In this document: one piece after another, positions 1 to 10,298 of the stretch
How positions within the stretch are numbered: position 1 is the stretch's first letter
Layout: every line of letters begins with the position of its first letter
Translations under genes and position numbers: made by a program
The notes under the pieces: model-generated
The model's database searches: none
Seen by the model: only the letters and a program-made list of their open reading frames with translations
Told to the model about the DNA's origin: nothing
Assembly: GCF_036373705.1 (NCBI RefSeq)
Contig: NC_089852.1
Coordinates: forward strand, 30,132,707-30,196,706
Origin: Amia ocellicauda
Taxonomy: Eukaryota > Chordata > Actinopteri > Amiiformes > Amiidae
Direction of reading: 5' to 3'
DNA length: 64,000 nucleotides

Positions 1-16
1 GTCCGTGCCATCTCTC

Positions 17-210
17 ACACACTCGCACACGCACACACACACACTCACACACACACACACTCACACTCATACACACACACACACACACACTCATACACAC
101 ACACACACACTCACACACACACACACTCGCACACGCACACGCACACACACACACACTCACACACACACACACTCACACACACACACAAACTCTGACACAC
201 ATACTCACTC
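17..210. repeat. Compound (CA)n microsatellite
   Basis: Nearly pure CA dinucleotides interrupted by CTCACA and CG-containing variants. The array runs from the left edge of the window. It produces an open Thr-His frame that is not a gene. Confidence 0.95.
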
Positions 211-1306
211 ACACCCTGCCTGTTATCAATCAATCAATCACCAGTCAATCAATTAATTGATCAGCCTGTCAACTCCCTGTCCCTTTGCTCTCACTCTCAC
301 TCACAAACCTCAACGCTCTGTGTTTTAGGCTTCGTTATCATTAACATTTAAATTACAGCAATACTGCTAATGTATATATATATCCCCATCCTACTCTGTC
401 TTTCACATTAATGCCAGTCAGTTAATGTTAGGACGCTAAGCCAGAGAGGTTTTTTATTTTATTTTTACTTTGTGTAGAATATTGAAATTAGAAAAGTGAT
501 TACTTACCACTGAGCTTTCCTCACTGTTGGAGATTGTGCAACAATGTGTTCCATAAATACTAAATCGCACAGGTTAACTTCTAAAAAAGAGTATTTTGTA
601 TTTAGCCCGACCTTGGGGGGGTGGGGAGATGGCTGTAATGTTCTCCTTTAGCCTGTGCTAGGTGTCACTTCCTGGTTTAGATGTGACTGCGCTATTTCAT
701 TAAAAGGGGAAGAAGTGGGCCGATTGTGAAACACAAGGAGAGTATCTCATGTATGGGTGTTGTGTCCCTCCCTCCTCAGCCTCCTTCTGCTGCTCAGTTG
801 GCTTGTTTGGAGAGAAGCGTTCCACACTGGCGCAGTGCGGAGGACAGTCTGTGCCATCTCTGTTGGCCTTCCGGACAGCAGCGGGCCCAGACCCCAATAA
901 ACACACAAGCGTCGGCATCCGGCCCAGAGAGCTGGACACAGTGCCCCCTGCTCTGGCAAGGCCGTGGCAGGAGGACAAGCAGGTGCCAAGCAGCACAGCT
1001 GTCCATCTCCATGGGGACACTGTCTGTCAGCTGTCCGTCTCCATGGGGCAGGGCACTGGGACACCCACTCAGCAACAAGGCAGGAAATAGCATGTCCCTG
1101 GAATTGAGGAGCCTGCAGGGAGCTGATAATTAATAAGCTTCACATAACCTGTTGCTTGCGTGCTTTTAATCAGGAGTTTGAGCACAGCTTGCAGCTCCCA
1201 GCTCTCACTCCTGTACAGCCAGTCTCCTTGTGTTCTTCTTTTTTTATTTTTTAAGACCCTGTACAAACTGCACACAGACACACTTGCACACATGAACGCA
1301 CACACT

Positions 1307-1311
<5 letters not shown>

Positions 1312-1341
<30 letters not shown>
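1312..1341. repeat. (CA)n microsatellite
   Basis: An uninterrupted AC dinucleotide run of about 30 bp. Confidence 0.95.
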
Positions 1342-1343
<2 letters not shown>

Positions 1344-1569
1344 GGACGGCTCTAGGTCCCCCGTGTGGCTCCTCGTCAGTGCAGCTCTGTGCTCTGGCCC
1401 TATTCAGCTCAGCGGAGGGGAATGGTTCTGATGCTCCCTCAAAGGGATCACAGCAAGCTAAAAATACTCTTAATTAATTCTGTTTTTGTTGCTAAATTTT
1501 CTACAGAAAGTGTGAGAGCTTATTAGTTCCAGCATTACATTGTTCCCCAGAGTAACACGTCCACGTGCA

Positions 1570-1604
1570 CGCACACACACTCTCTCTCTCTCACACACAC
1601 ACAC
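1570..1604. repeat. Compound (CA)n(CT)n(CA)n microsatellite
   Basis: AC repeats flank a short CT block, and further degenerate CA repeats continue to about 1640. Confidence 0.85.
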
Positions 1605-3229
1605 CTCTACATCACACATTCACACACACACACTCTGTCCCAATCACACACTGACACATACCTGTCTGTGTATGTTTGCAGGAAACGGAAGATTTTACAG
1701 TCATAATAACAGTCAGAGAGCCGCTTCAATGCAAATGAAGCACCCTATTCATGTGACCAGATGCTTTGCACCGAAATGTGGCACCGAGCTGAGAGCAGTG
1801 CGAACACTGTTGACTGACAGAGATGTGTTAGTCCACCTCAATCAAAAGGCACAAACAGGACCAGAGCGGGGGGGACCCCAGAACTCAGGAGACAACTGAA
1901 GGATCTGCTGTGTGACCCAGGCCCTGTTCTTTTTCAATTTGTGTGTCTTCATTATACAGGCCGCATCCAAGCATATTTACTGCTGTTTGCTGACAGGTGT
2001 GCTGGTGGGGGGGATTTTTGCCACCAGGCCCACTGCGTATTGACGCCAGCTCTGATGCCATTTTCTGTAGGTGTAGTGTGGGCTCAGGTGGGGTGAAGAT
2101 CCCAGCCTCCATCACACCTGGAGACAAATGAGTGTCAGCACTGACCAGGGTTTAAAGCCTGATGCATCAGCAATGGACCGCTTGCCCTTGAGTCTGCCTT
2201 CCTACGGTAATCTAATCAGCGATCAGACAATACCAGCCTGAGAGTACAAATCACAGCACAGGCATCCAGTCTCAATCTGGAGCACTTTATTAACATATTT
2301 ATTAATTCCTTGTGTAAAGTGCTGCCTTCCACAGCGAAGATGTACCCCCGGGAGAGCAGTTGCTTTGGTTAGATTCAGAGTGGGAGTGAGAGGGCTTCCC
2401 TGCCCCCTGATTAAAAGGAGTCGGCTGTTTGATTGAGTCCCGGTTGTTGAGGGAAAGCGTCAACAGGAGAGCAGCCCAGCGGTCGGAAAAGGCTTAGGCA
2501 GTTAGGCGGCGAGTCTCCAGGACGTCGAGCGATGATTGCAGTGTGGAGAGCGTCTGACCTGCCCTCCCACTCTGCCCCCCACCTTGCACTGCACTGCAAT
2601 AAACCCCCTGATCGCACGCCCTCTTCAATATAGCCCATTTGGGCCTGCCACTCTTCTGATTGGAGTCGGTTGAAACAGGAGGGGGCCTTTCAGGGGGCGA
2701 CTGCTGTGAGCAATCAGGCCAGAGTGGGCCCACCTTGGGCAGCTCTGCCCCTGGGGGGGTGCTCCCATTCCAGAGATGTGTTCTGCTAACATGAACACTG
2801 GCCACACATCTGGATTGACGTCTGTGTCTGTGTGTTAGAGTAAAGTGCTGTTTTTTTCATTTAATTATTATTTTTGCTATGGCATCTCGGGATGTTAAAC
2901 TGACATCAGGAGACGACTGATATAAACCCACATCCCAATGTCACACAGTCTGTGGGGCCTCATGGCATGAGCAGTGTGTGTGTGTTACACCTTACCTGTT
3001 CGGGGGCTGCGCATGATCTCGCTTGTTATCATTAGGAGGGAGAGAGAGAGAGAGAGGGGCAGAGATGCAAACACACGGTTCTGTAATACTGAGCAAGGTG
3101 TGCAATCTCCTGTCTCTGTCCCTCTGTGTGCTCTGTGTATGTGATTGGGTTACATCCAGGGCTGTGGGTATGAGCCTGCGAGTCTCCCTCCCCCAACCCA
3201 CTCCACACACACACACTCCCTCCTTCCCT

Positions 3230-3540
3230 CCTCCTCTGCTCTCATCTCCCCCTCGTCTCCCCGCCCCTCTCACCGGCTCTGCCACACAGTCTCCCTCCAC
3301 GGTGATGCCCGCACTCCCTGGCTCCACTGCTGCCACTGTCCCCCCACACCCCCCTGCTCACACAAAGGCCATCGCCCCCTGTCCGGCCGCAGCCCCGCGC
3401 CGAGGCTCGGTGTCCGGGAGCAGCACCGCACCGCACCGCACCGCCGCGCCAGACGCACCTTGTCATGGAGAGCCCGCAAGGTCGAGGGGACGTGTAGCAG
3501 CGGACGGTACGGGCGGCTCGCCTACAAAGTCACGGTAAGG
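3230..3540 (+). promoter_or_regulatory. GPR12: Probable GPR12 promoter CpG patch and noncoding first exon
   Basis: GC-rich, CpG-dense sequence sits about 0.8-1.1 kb upstream of the GPR12 coding exon. It ends in a consensus-like 5' splice site, CACG|GTAAGG, at 3534/3535. The coding exon of GPR12 is preceded by a good 3' splice site (pyrimidine tract then CCTAG at 4331-4335), so a 5' untranslated exon spliced to it is expected. The start of this exon cannot be fixed from sequence. The open frame across it (3023-3538) is treated as chance. Confidence 0.45.
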
Positions 3541-4348
3541 GACCGCTGGGGAAGATCGCATGATAACGGCGTAATGCAAAAGACAAGGCTTGTCATTGTT
3601 AACCAATACACGCCTTCCTGCCGATGCAGTTTATTGCATAATGATGAATAGATAAATGCACACATAGCATGATGGATGGTTGACGCGTTTGAGGAGGAAT
3701 TGTGATTGATGATTCCACGCTGGATAATAGAGCCTGGACTGCTTTTGGTTTGTTTGTCTCTCCTCGTACAATTGCTCGTCTCTAGATGTCACCTGTGCGG
3801 GTGATTGTATTATGGTCTGTTTTGGAGGCAGCATCCTCGGCGTGCAGTGATAACCGGCTGCTGACAGACCGGCGCTCGGTGCCGTTAAACACGGTAAAGG
3901 TGACGGATGCCGCCACTTTACTCATTCACACGGTCCTCTGCTGCCACACCGTCAATAGCAATGCTGAGAACTGAGGAGGCGATGTGGGACAATAAAACGA
4001 CTTGCTGTTTAATGCTTCCCTGATTGTTTTGTTGCAGCCTGCAGTCACAGGAATTGTTTATAACGCACCACTGAAATTATGATTATTATAGCACGCTGCT
4101 ACTGGTGCGTTTCTGGCTTACAGCCACAGCATCGCGTTAACTTCATCTGTCACGGGAGCTGGCTGCTCCTGCTCACAGCGCAGTACTGACAGTTTTCCCG
4201 TTAACCACTGATCCTGAGCAACATAGGGACCTGTTTATTAATAGCTGTGGTATCTGTAACCTGTGCGGGCATTGAGAGGGCCTCTGGGGGCGGGGTTAAA
4301 CATCTCCAGCCTCACTGTGCTTTGTTCTTTCCTAGACTGGGGGCTACA

Positions 4349-5359
4349 ATGAACACCGAAATGCAGGTCAACGCCAGCTGGCTGCCTCCGGAGGTGTCTA
4401 GGGCCGGGGGCTGGGCTGCGGACAATGCCACGGCCGGCGTGTCTTCCCTGGAGCCGGCCTTGGAGGCAGCCCCCCCACTCATGGTGAACCCCTGGGACAT
4501 CGTGCTGTGCACCTCGGGGACGCTGATCGCCTGCGAAAACGCCATCGTGGTGCTCATCATCCTCCACAACCCGGGGCTGCGCGCACCCATGTTCCTGCTG
4601 ATCGGCAGCCTTGCGCTGGCAGACCTGCTGGCCGGCCTGGGCCTGGTGGTCAACTTCATCTTCGCCTACCTGCTGCAGTCGGATTCAGCCAAGCTGGTGA
4701 CCGTGGGGCTGGTTGTGGCCTCCTTCTCTGCTTCCGTGTGCAGCCTGCTGGCCATCACCATCGACCGCTACCTGTCCCTTTACTACGCACTGACATACAA
4801 CTCCGAGCGCACTGTCACCTTCACCTACGTCATGCTGGTGGTGCTGTGGGGGGTGTCTGTGTGCCTGGGGCTGCTGCCCGTTACCGGGGTCAACTGCCTG
4901 CGGGACGAGTCCACCTGCAGCATCATCCGTCCGCTGACCAAGAACAACGTGGCAGTGCTGTCTGTGTCATTCCTGCTGTTGTTCGGGATGATGCTGCAGC
5001 TGTATGTGCAGATCTGCAAGATCGTCATGCGGCACGCGCATCAGATCGCGCTGCAGCATCACTTCCTGGCCACATCGCACTATGTCACCACGCGCAAGGG
5101 CGTCTCCACCCTGGCCATCATCCTGGGCACCTTCGCCGCCTGCTGGATGCCCCTCACCCTGTACTCTCTGATAGCCGACTACTCCTACCCCTCCATCTAC
5201 ACCTACGCCACGCTGGTGCCCGCCACCTACAACTCCATCATCAACCCTGTCATCTATGCCTTCCGCAACCAGGAGATCCAGAAGGCCCTGTGGCTGATCT
5301 GCTGCGGCTGTGTGCCGGCTAGCGTGTCCCAGAGAGCACGCTCCCCGAGTGACGTGTGA
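4349..5359 (+). CDS. GPR12: GPR12, orphan class A G protein-coupled receptor
   Basis: Encodes a 336-aa seven-transmembrane receptor of the GPR3/GPR6/GPR12 group. Family knowledge: constitutively Gs-coupled plasma-membrane receptors that raise cAMP, strongly expressed in brain, related to lysophospholipid receptors. Seen here: N-glycosylation sequons at N8 and N26, the LALAD motif of TM2 (88-92), DRY at 139-141, CWMP in TM6 (265-268), NPVIY in TM7 (299-303), a Cys cluster for palmitoylation (318-321) and the conserved tail RARSPSDV. The single coding exon begins after a 3' splice site at 4334-4335. The start at 4349 fits the family N terminus (MNTEMQVN). The frame upstream of it is open but not conserved. 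Length matches the human protein (about 334 aa). One oddity is Val181 where the family usually has Trp (GWNC motif). GPR12 rather than GPR3 or GPR6 is supported by the N and C termini and by the neighbouring WASF3. Confidence 0.97.
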   Translation: MNTEMQVNASWLPPEVSRAGGWAADNATAGVSSLEPALEAAPPLMVNPWDIVLCTSGTLIACENAIVVLIILHNPGLRAPMFLLIGSLALADLLAGLGLVVNFIFAYLLQSDSAKLVTVGLVVASFSASVCSLLAITIDRYLSLYYALTYNSERTVTFTYVMLVVLWGVSVCLGLLPVTGVNCLRDESTCSIIRPLTKNNVAVLSVSFLLLFGMMLQLYVQICKIVMRHAHQIALQHHFLATSHYVTTRKGVSTLAIILGTFAACWMPLTLYSLIADYSYPSIYTYATLVPATYNSIINPVIYAFRNQEIQKALWLICCGCVPASVSQRARSPSDV

Positions 5360-5712
5360 CGGTGGGGGAGGAGCGAGGAGGAGAGAAGGGGAAGAGGGGA
5401 AGAGGGGGACAGAGCAACAGCAGGCGTGTCGCTCTCCTCGCTCGCTCGCCTGTGGGGGCCGTCCTGTGCTCTCTCGTGCTATAGTCCTGTTATTTTGCGT
5501 TTGTCTCTCAGGCAACCCTGAAGCTTTCCTCGCTCAACTTTTTCTTCCAGTCAGACTGAAACCTATGCCAGTCCTGACAGGCACACCTGGTGAGCAGTTT
5601 TTAGTGCTGCTGTAAGTCAAAGCTCCCTCCCTCCAGTTACCTCCATTGCTCCATCCCTCTCTCCATTTTAGCTGAATGTCTGCCATGGATGACACCCATA
5701 GAGACATGTTCC

Positions 5713-5718
5713 AATAAA
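5713..5718 (+). terminator. GPR12: Candidate GPR12 polyadenylation signal
   Basis: AATAAA lies about 350 bases after the GPR12 stop codon. It is the first canonical signal downstream on the + strand. Use of it is inferred. Confidence 0.5.
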
Positions 5719-5871
5719 CTACAAACTGCTTTCCATGTGCCCTGAATCTTGGGGACAGGGTGGCATGTAAGCAAGGAGAGAAAACGAAGGGATGCTGGCG
5801 TCAACTCCCATCAGCCATCTCTCATCTCATTGTGCTCAGTAGCACTCCTTCACCCTCACCCAGTGTACATG

Positions 5872-5872
5872 T

Positions 5873-5900
<28 letters not shown>
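5872..5900. repeat. (GA)n microsatellite
   Basis: An alternating GA run. Confidence 0.9.
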
Positions 5901-5905
<5 letters not shown>

Positions 5906-6311
5906 GAATTTTAATTGGTAAGAATCCTTACACATATTCGTTGCCTTCATTTTAACTTTAACTTTTTTATTAATGTATGTATTTTTTAAACAGCTTTGCA
6001 CAGCGTGTCGGAGTGTGGTGTTAATGTGTGTCGGTGCCGTGTGCTGTGGAGAGCCCTGGTTAGGGAGCGAGAGGTGAGGGGGCGTTGGCGGGTCGGTGCT
6101 GGCCGGGCCGGGCGCTGCGGTGGGCAGCAGGGGCAGTAAATCGGGGTGTGCGTCCCGTCTGCAGCTCCACTCTGCTGCACTGGGAACGTGCGCTGAAACA
6201 CAACAACCAGCAGAACAGGACGGAGGCGCTAAAAATAGACCCGCGCTGTGTCTCCTGGCAGGCAGAGGCGCTCGCTGGGTGACACCAAGAGAACTGTAAG
6301 AATGATCTTTG

Positions 6312-6348
6312 AAAAAAAAAAAAAAACATATATATATATATATATATA
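6312..6348. repeat. Poly-A followed by (AT)n
   Basis: A run of 15 A residues is followed by CAT and an AT dinucleotide tract. Confidence 0.9.
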
Positions 6349-9300
6349 CGTCAGTCCGGTTTTTGGCAGTCCGTTGTTTTGACTAGGCTTCGTTTATTTA
6401 TGTTTGAGTGCCAACCCCATCCAAAAAAGAACAATGGCCTGTAATGTTTCCTTGCTGATTATTATTCATGAACGGAGGAAATGTAAACGGCGCTGCTGCA
6501 GCTCAGTCCGGCCCCGTGTAGACTGACAGGCTGCGGTGGCCCACAGTCACAGCGCACGCCGGAGCAGCACTCCACCATGGCAACAGAGGCTGGTGTGAAG
6601 TGGAAGCGGAATGACAGCGTCGCTCTGCAGGCCGTGTCCGTGGTCGGGGCGCTGTGTCCACCAGCACACTGAGGCCTCCGTGCAGCGTTGGCTTTGACAG
6701 CAGAGCCGGCCCGGATGTCCTGTCCTGAGAGAGAGCAGTTTTTAATTGTAGTTTAACACATTTCAGTGCAGAGGAGTCAGGGCTGAATGTATCACTGAGC
6801 GGTGCGCGGATGGGCCGCAAGTGGGCCGCTCTTTTGGACGCCAGGCGTCGTTCACAGGGTTTAGGTCAGATGGCCAGCCTAGTGGGAGCAGTAGGAGGCA
6901 GGGGCTCAGCTTGGGGACGCGGTGGTGTGTGTCCTGGTGCACATCCCAGCCTGCCTGTGCACTTCTCAGACACGTTGGGATGCACAAATAGCATAGTTTT
7001 TGTTTTTTTATTTGTATTGTTTCAGCCCACACAGCTGGCATTGTGTGTTTCCTTTAGAAAGCTGCTTTGTACTGGAGCGACTGGGGGACAGCGTGCCTCT
7101 ATCCAGGATACAGCAGCCCTGCGTTCTAACCTGACAGACAGAGTCCAGTGTGATACGGTACAGACAGAGTCCAGTCCAGTGTGATATGGTACAGAGTCTA
7201 GCCAGGCAGTGCAGTGTTCGTCCACCAATGGGCAGGTAATGCCTCCACAGCTGCCGTGGATATCAGCCATGTACCTGGACACTATTACAGCATCTTTGTC
7301 TCAGTTAGCAATAAGTAAACCCTGGACACTGGCACACAAACGCACACGCACACGCACACGCACACACCTATATTGTTTTCCTCTGTTTTTGAATGGGACC
7401 AGGAGGATTACTGCAATATCCAGACAGCAATAAGTCATATACATTTCCAGACACAAGCCCAGTGCGAGTGCATTCACATCAGCTGCGTCTCTTCAAGGGC
7501 ACTTGGCAATTATTCCAGCTTTTGTGCTCAATGGGGAACCAGCTGAGCAGTGATTATGATTTGTATGTACAAAGCACAGACTGTCACTGACTGCTTTTGA
7601 TATCCTAAAGATATGTTTATTTCTGTTTTTTATTTCCCCCCCAATTTAAGACCTGCGATCACTTGAGAAGGAGTGACACGGGGTAATTAGATCACAGCAG
7701 GAAGCGCAGATGTGATTAGCAGCTCCCTTACTAACGCATCCGAGGCAGTGGCAGGAGCCGGTGTGCTGCCCCAGTGTGTGTTGGGTATTTAGGGATTTCA
7801 CAGAGCCTGTCTCTGCCTTTAGAAGCCACTTAATTAGCCCAGCACCGAGAATCGGTTTGATGCTTCAGAAAATAAGACGGGAACATTTTGTGATATGGAG
7901 TATTACTCACACACACAAGCCAGAGGTACAGGTCGGCCCCTGGCTGCTGCTGCTCTGCCCCCTCCCCTCAATTAGCATTAGATGATTGAAAATTAAAACC
8001 AGTCAGGTCAACCCCCTGAACATGTGCCTCCCGAGGACCTCGAGACAGGAGAGCAGTGGAGTCCTGGCCTGTGTCTGCAAGCACTGCCTCCAAAGTGGTG
8101 TTTTCTTGTGTGTTAGGCCCAGACACTAGCCCAGCCCAGCCCAGGGCCTCGGCACAGTAATCTGACATCACGATTCCCCCACAGGCCCACAGCACAAATC
8201 CCCCTCTGTAAGGCAGCTGGCAAATATTTTTTTAACCCTCAGTTCAGACACAGACAGTGCGGGCGGCTCCCAGAGGGCTGAGTGGGGTCAGAGGTCAGGA
8301 GTCACGATGTGGGAGGGGCTTCTCTGGAATTCCTCAGGTCCTGCTTAGTCCTCAGATTCGCAAGGGGGCGGATGTCAGACACTGCCACTGCGTTAATGAG
8401 AAACACACACACCTGGTTTGACACATGTTCCTCAGAGAGAACTGTCGTACTTTAATGTATCATACATGTTTGCCTTAGTTCTCGCCTCTTGCCCGAGTGG
8501 TTGTATGGAGGCGTGTTACCAGTGTAAACGAGCAATGCCAAATGTATTGCGGCGTATTTCTGCTGTTGCACGGTGTTGTAAGAAATCTCCCAGTAGGCTC
8601 CCTGTGTGTTGGCCGATCCAGTCTGCTGGGGGGTGCCTTTTTGTTGACCAATGAAGCGATAAAATCAAGCAAACCAAGAAAGACAAATTAAAATAGTTCA
8701 ATTCACGCCCCAGTGGTAACGCCCCAGCTTGACCAGGAGGCACTGTGGCGCTGCTGGACTGGGCAGCCCTGGCAAGGTGTGTAACAGGGCACAGGGCCTC
8801 TGCTCTCTGCCATTTGGACAAGCCCACAGCTGGCCTCTCTGTTAGCCCCCCTGCCGAAGGCAACACTGCAGGATGCCCCTCCAGAATGCCCCAGGCTGTG
8901 AACTGGGCTTATTTGGCCTTTTATATTTTTTGTAGATGTTAATTTATACATGTATGGTTGTATGTAAGTATGTCTGTTGGTATGTATTTATTACTATAAA
9001 CGTGGGCTTCTGAACGCCTCCTGGATTCATATCTGCAGTGCTGTGTTGACAGATCGGATTCCAAGACATCCAACAGCCCAGAGTCTGTCACCATCAACAT
9101 TCACCGTGCTGTTGTATCAGAACGAGCAGGTCTTTTTTTTACAAAGGAAAATGGAAAGAATCACAAAAAAATCAAAATAATGACCGAAAAAGGAAATGAC
9201 ACAGTAGCCAGACCTGGACTGAGACCCAGAGGTGAAGGAGACAGGGAGGCCAGAGTGAACACCACTCAGCTGGGCTGGAGAAGGCCGCCCCCCATCCCCA

Positions 9301-9737
9301 TCTGTACAGAAAGACTCTTGCTCCATTCATGCCTTACAGAGACCTGCTGGGCGGCTGCAGTACTGCGGATCCCAATTTAACATTAGTGCCTCCTTCTCCT
9401 TCCCCTTCCACGGCAGTGTGGAGACCCTGACAGCCAGACTGAGTCTCTGCCACTCTCCCCTGTGTAGCTGCCCTGCCCACAAACAGAGGCCCATGCAGGG
9501 GGACAATAGTTGTAGTGTGCCAAGCCTCCGGAGCAACGTAGATTATTATAGTGCAAGCAAACTGCAGCTTGAAAAACGCCATGCTGTTTGATGTGTTGAG
9601 CTTTTAGGAGGGAGAGACGGAGAAGCATTCACAGCTGTGGTTAAGAGCTTTCTGTGTAGTGACAGAGACTTGAAAATACGTAACGGTAATGATAATAAAA
9701 TAGTAGCATGTTCTGTGCATAAATAGATATGTATATA

Positions 9738-9739
<2 letters not shown>

Positions 9740-9786
<47 letters not shown>
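9740..9786. repeat. (AT)n microsatellite
   Basis: An AT dinucleotide run of about 47 bp, with related TATATG variants on both sides. Confidence 0.95.
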
Positions 9787-9787
<1 letters not shown>

Positions 9788-10009
9788 TATATATTTATAT
9801 ATATGTATACATATTGGATGTCAAGCCCAAACGTGGAGTGCACAGTGGGTCAGGTGTAGCTGCAGAGCCACTAGTGTGAACATGTTAATAGTTTTATCTG
9901 TGAATTGCACTTTATTTTCAACAGAAATGGCACAACCCATTTACGTATCTGCAAAATAAACCAATAATCAACCTGCACTAATTAAGACATTATAATGATT
10001 ACATTCTCT

Positions 10010-10053
10010 TTGTGTGTGTGGGTGTGGGTGTGTGTGTGTGTGTTTGTGTGTGT
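10010..10053. repeat. (GT)n microsatellite
   Basis: GT dinucleotides with GGTGTGGG interruptions. Confidence 0.9.
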
Positions 10054-10183
10054 AACAGTGTTGTATATTTTTTCAGGGTGTATTAATTGTAATTTTTATT
10101 GCTTTGGTTAGTAAAATGACTTCAGAGATATTGTTAATTTTGTATCAAATAATGTGCTGTGCATTACAAATAAACTTTTTTTA

Positions 10184-10220
<37 letters not shown>
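10184..10220. repeat. (AT)n(GA)n microsatellite
   Basis: An AT run passes directly into a GA run just upstream of the minisatellite. Confidence 0.9.
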
Positions 10221-10298
10221 AGGTGCCAGGATGTCTTGTTGTTTTTATTGAGTTGAATGTGACCAGCTACCAGGCATGGCCAGGGGCCTGCGTGGGAA

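Larger units (their letters stand above)
260..3200. other. Intergenic DNA upstream of GPR12
   Basis: No exon with plausible splice sites and a recognisable protein was found on either strand. The stretch contains short (CA)n arrays near 1312-1341 and 1570-1604 and AT-rich unique DNA. The overlapping small ORFs at 700-1130 lie in mixed-composition sequence and show no family resemblance. In the human block the next gene on this side would be USP12, and no USP12 exon is visible here. Confidence 0.6.
5760..10298. other. Intergenic DNA between GPR12 and the minisatellite
   Basis: No supportable exon on either strand. The region holds microsatellites (GA 5872-5900; poly-A plus AT 6312-6348; AT 9740-9786; GT 10010-10053; AT/GA 10184-10220) and one GC-rich patch at about 6000-6260. 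A local imperfect duplication occurs near 7139-7198. Confidence 0.6.

Noticed and set aside
5-256. 83-codon Thr-His open frame
   Set aside because: A translation of the (CA)n microsatellite.
3023-3651. Pro/Ser-rich frames of 168-171 codons upstream of GPR12
   Set aside because: They lie across a promoter-like CpG patch and a donor site. There is no family resemblance, and low-complexity CT-rich DNA explains the openness.
4507-5322. 271-codon frame overlapping GPR12 in another frame
   Set aside because: A shadow of the GC-rich receptor exon without conserved motifs.
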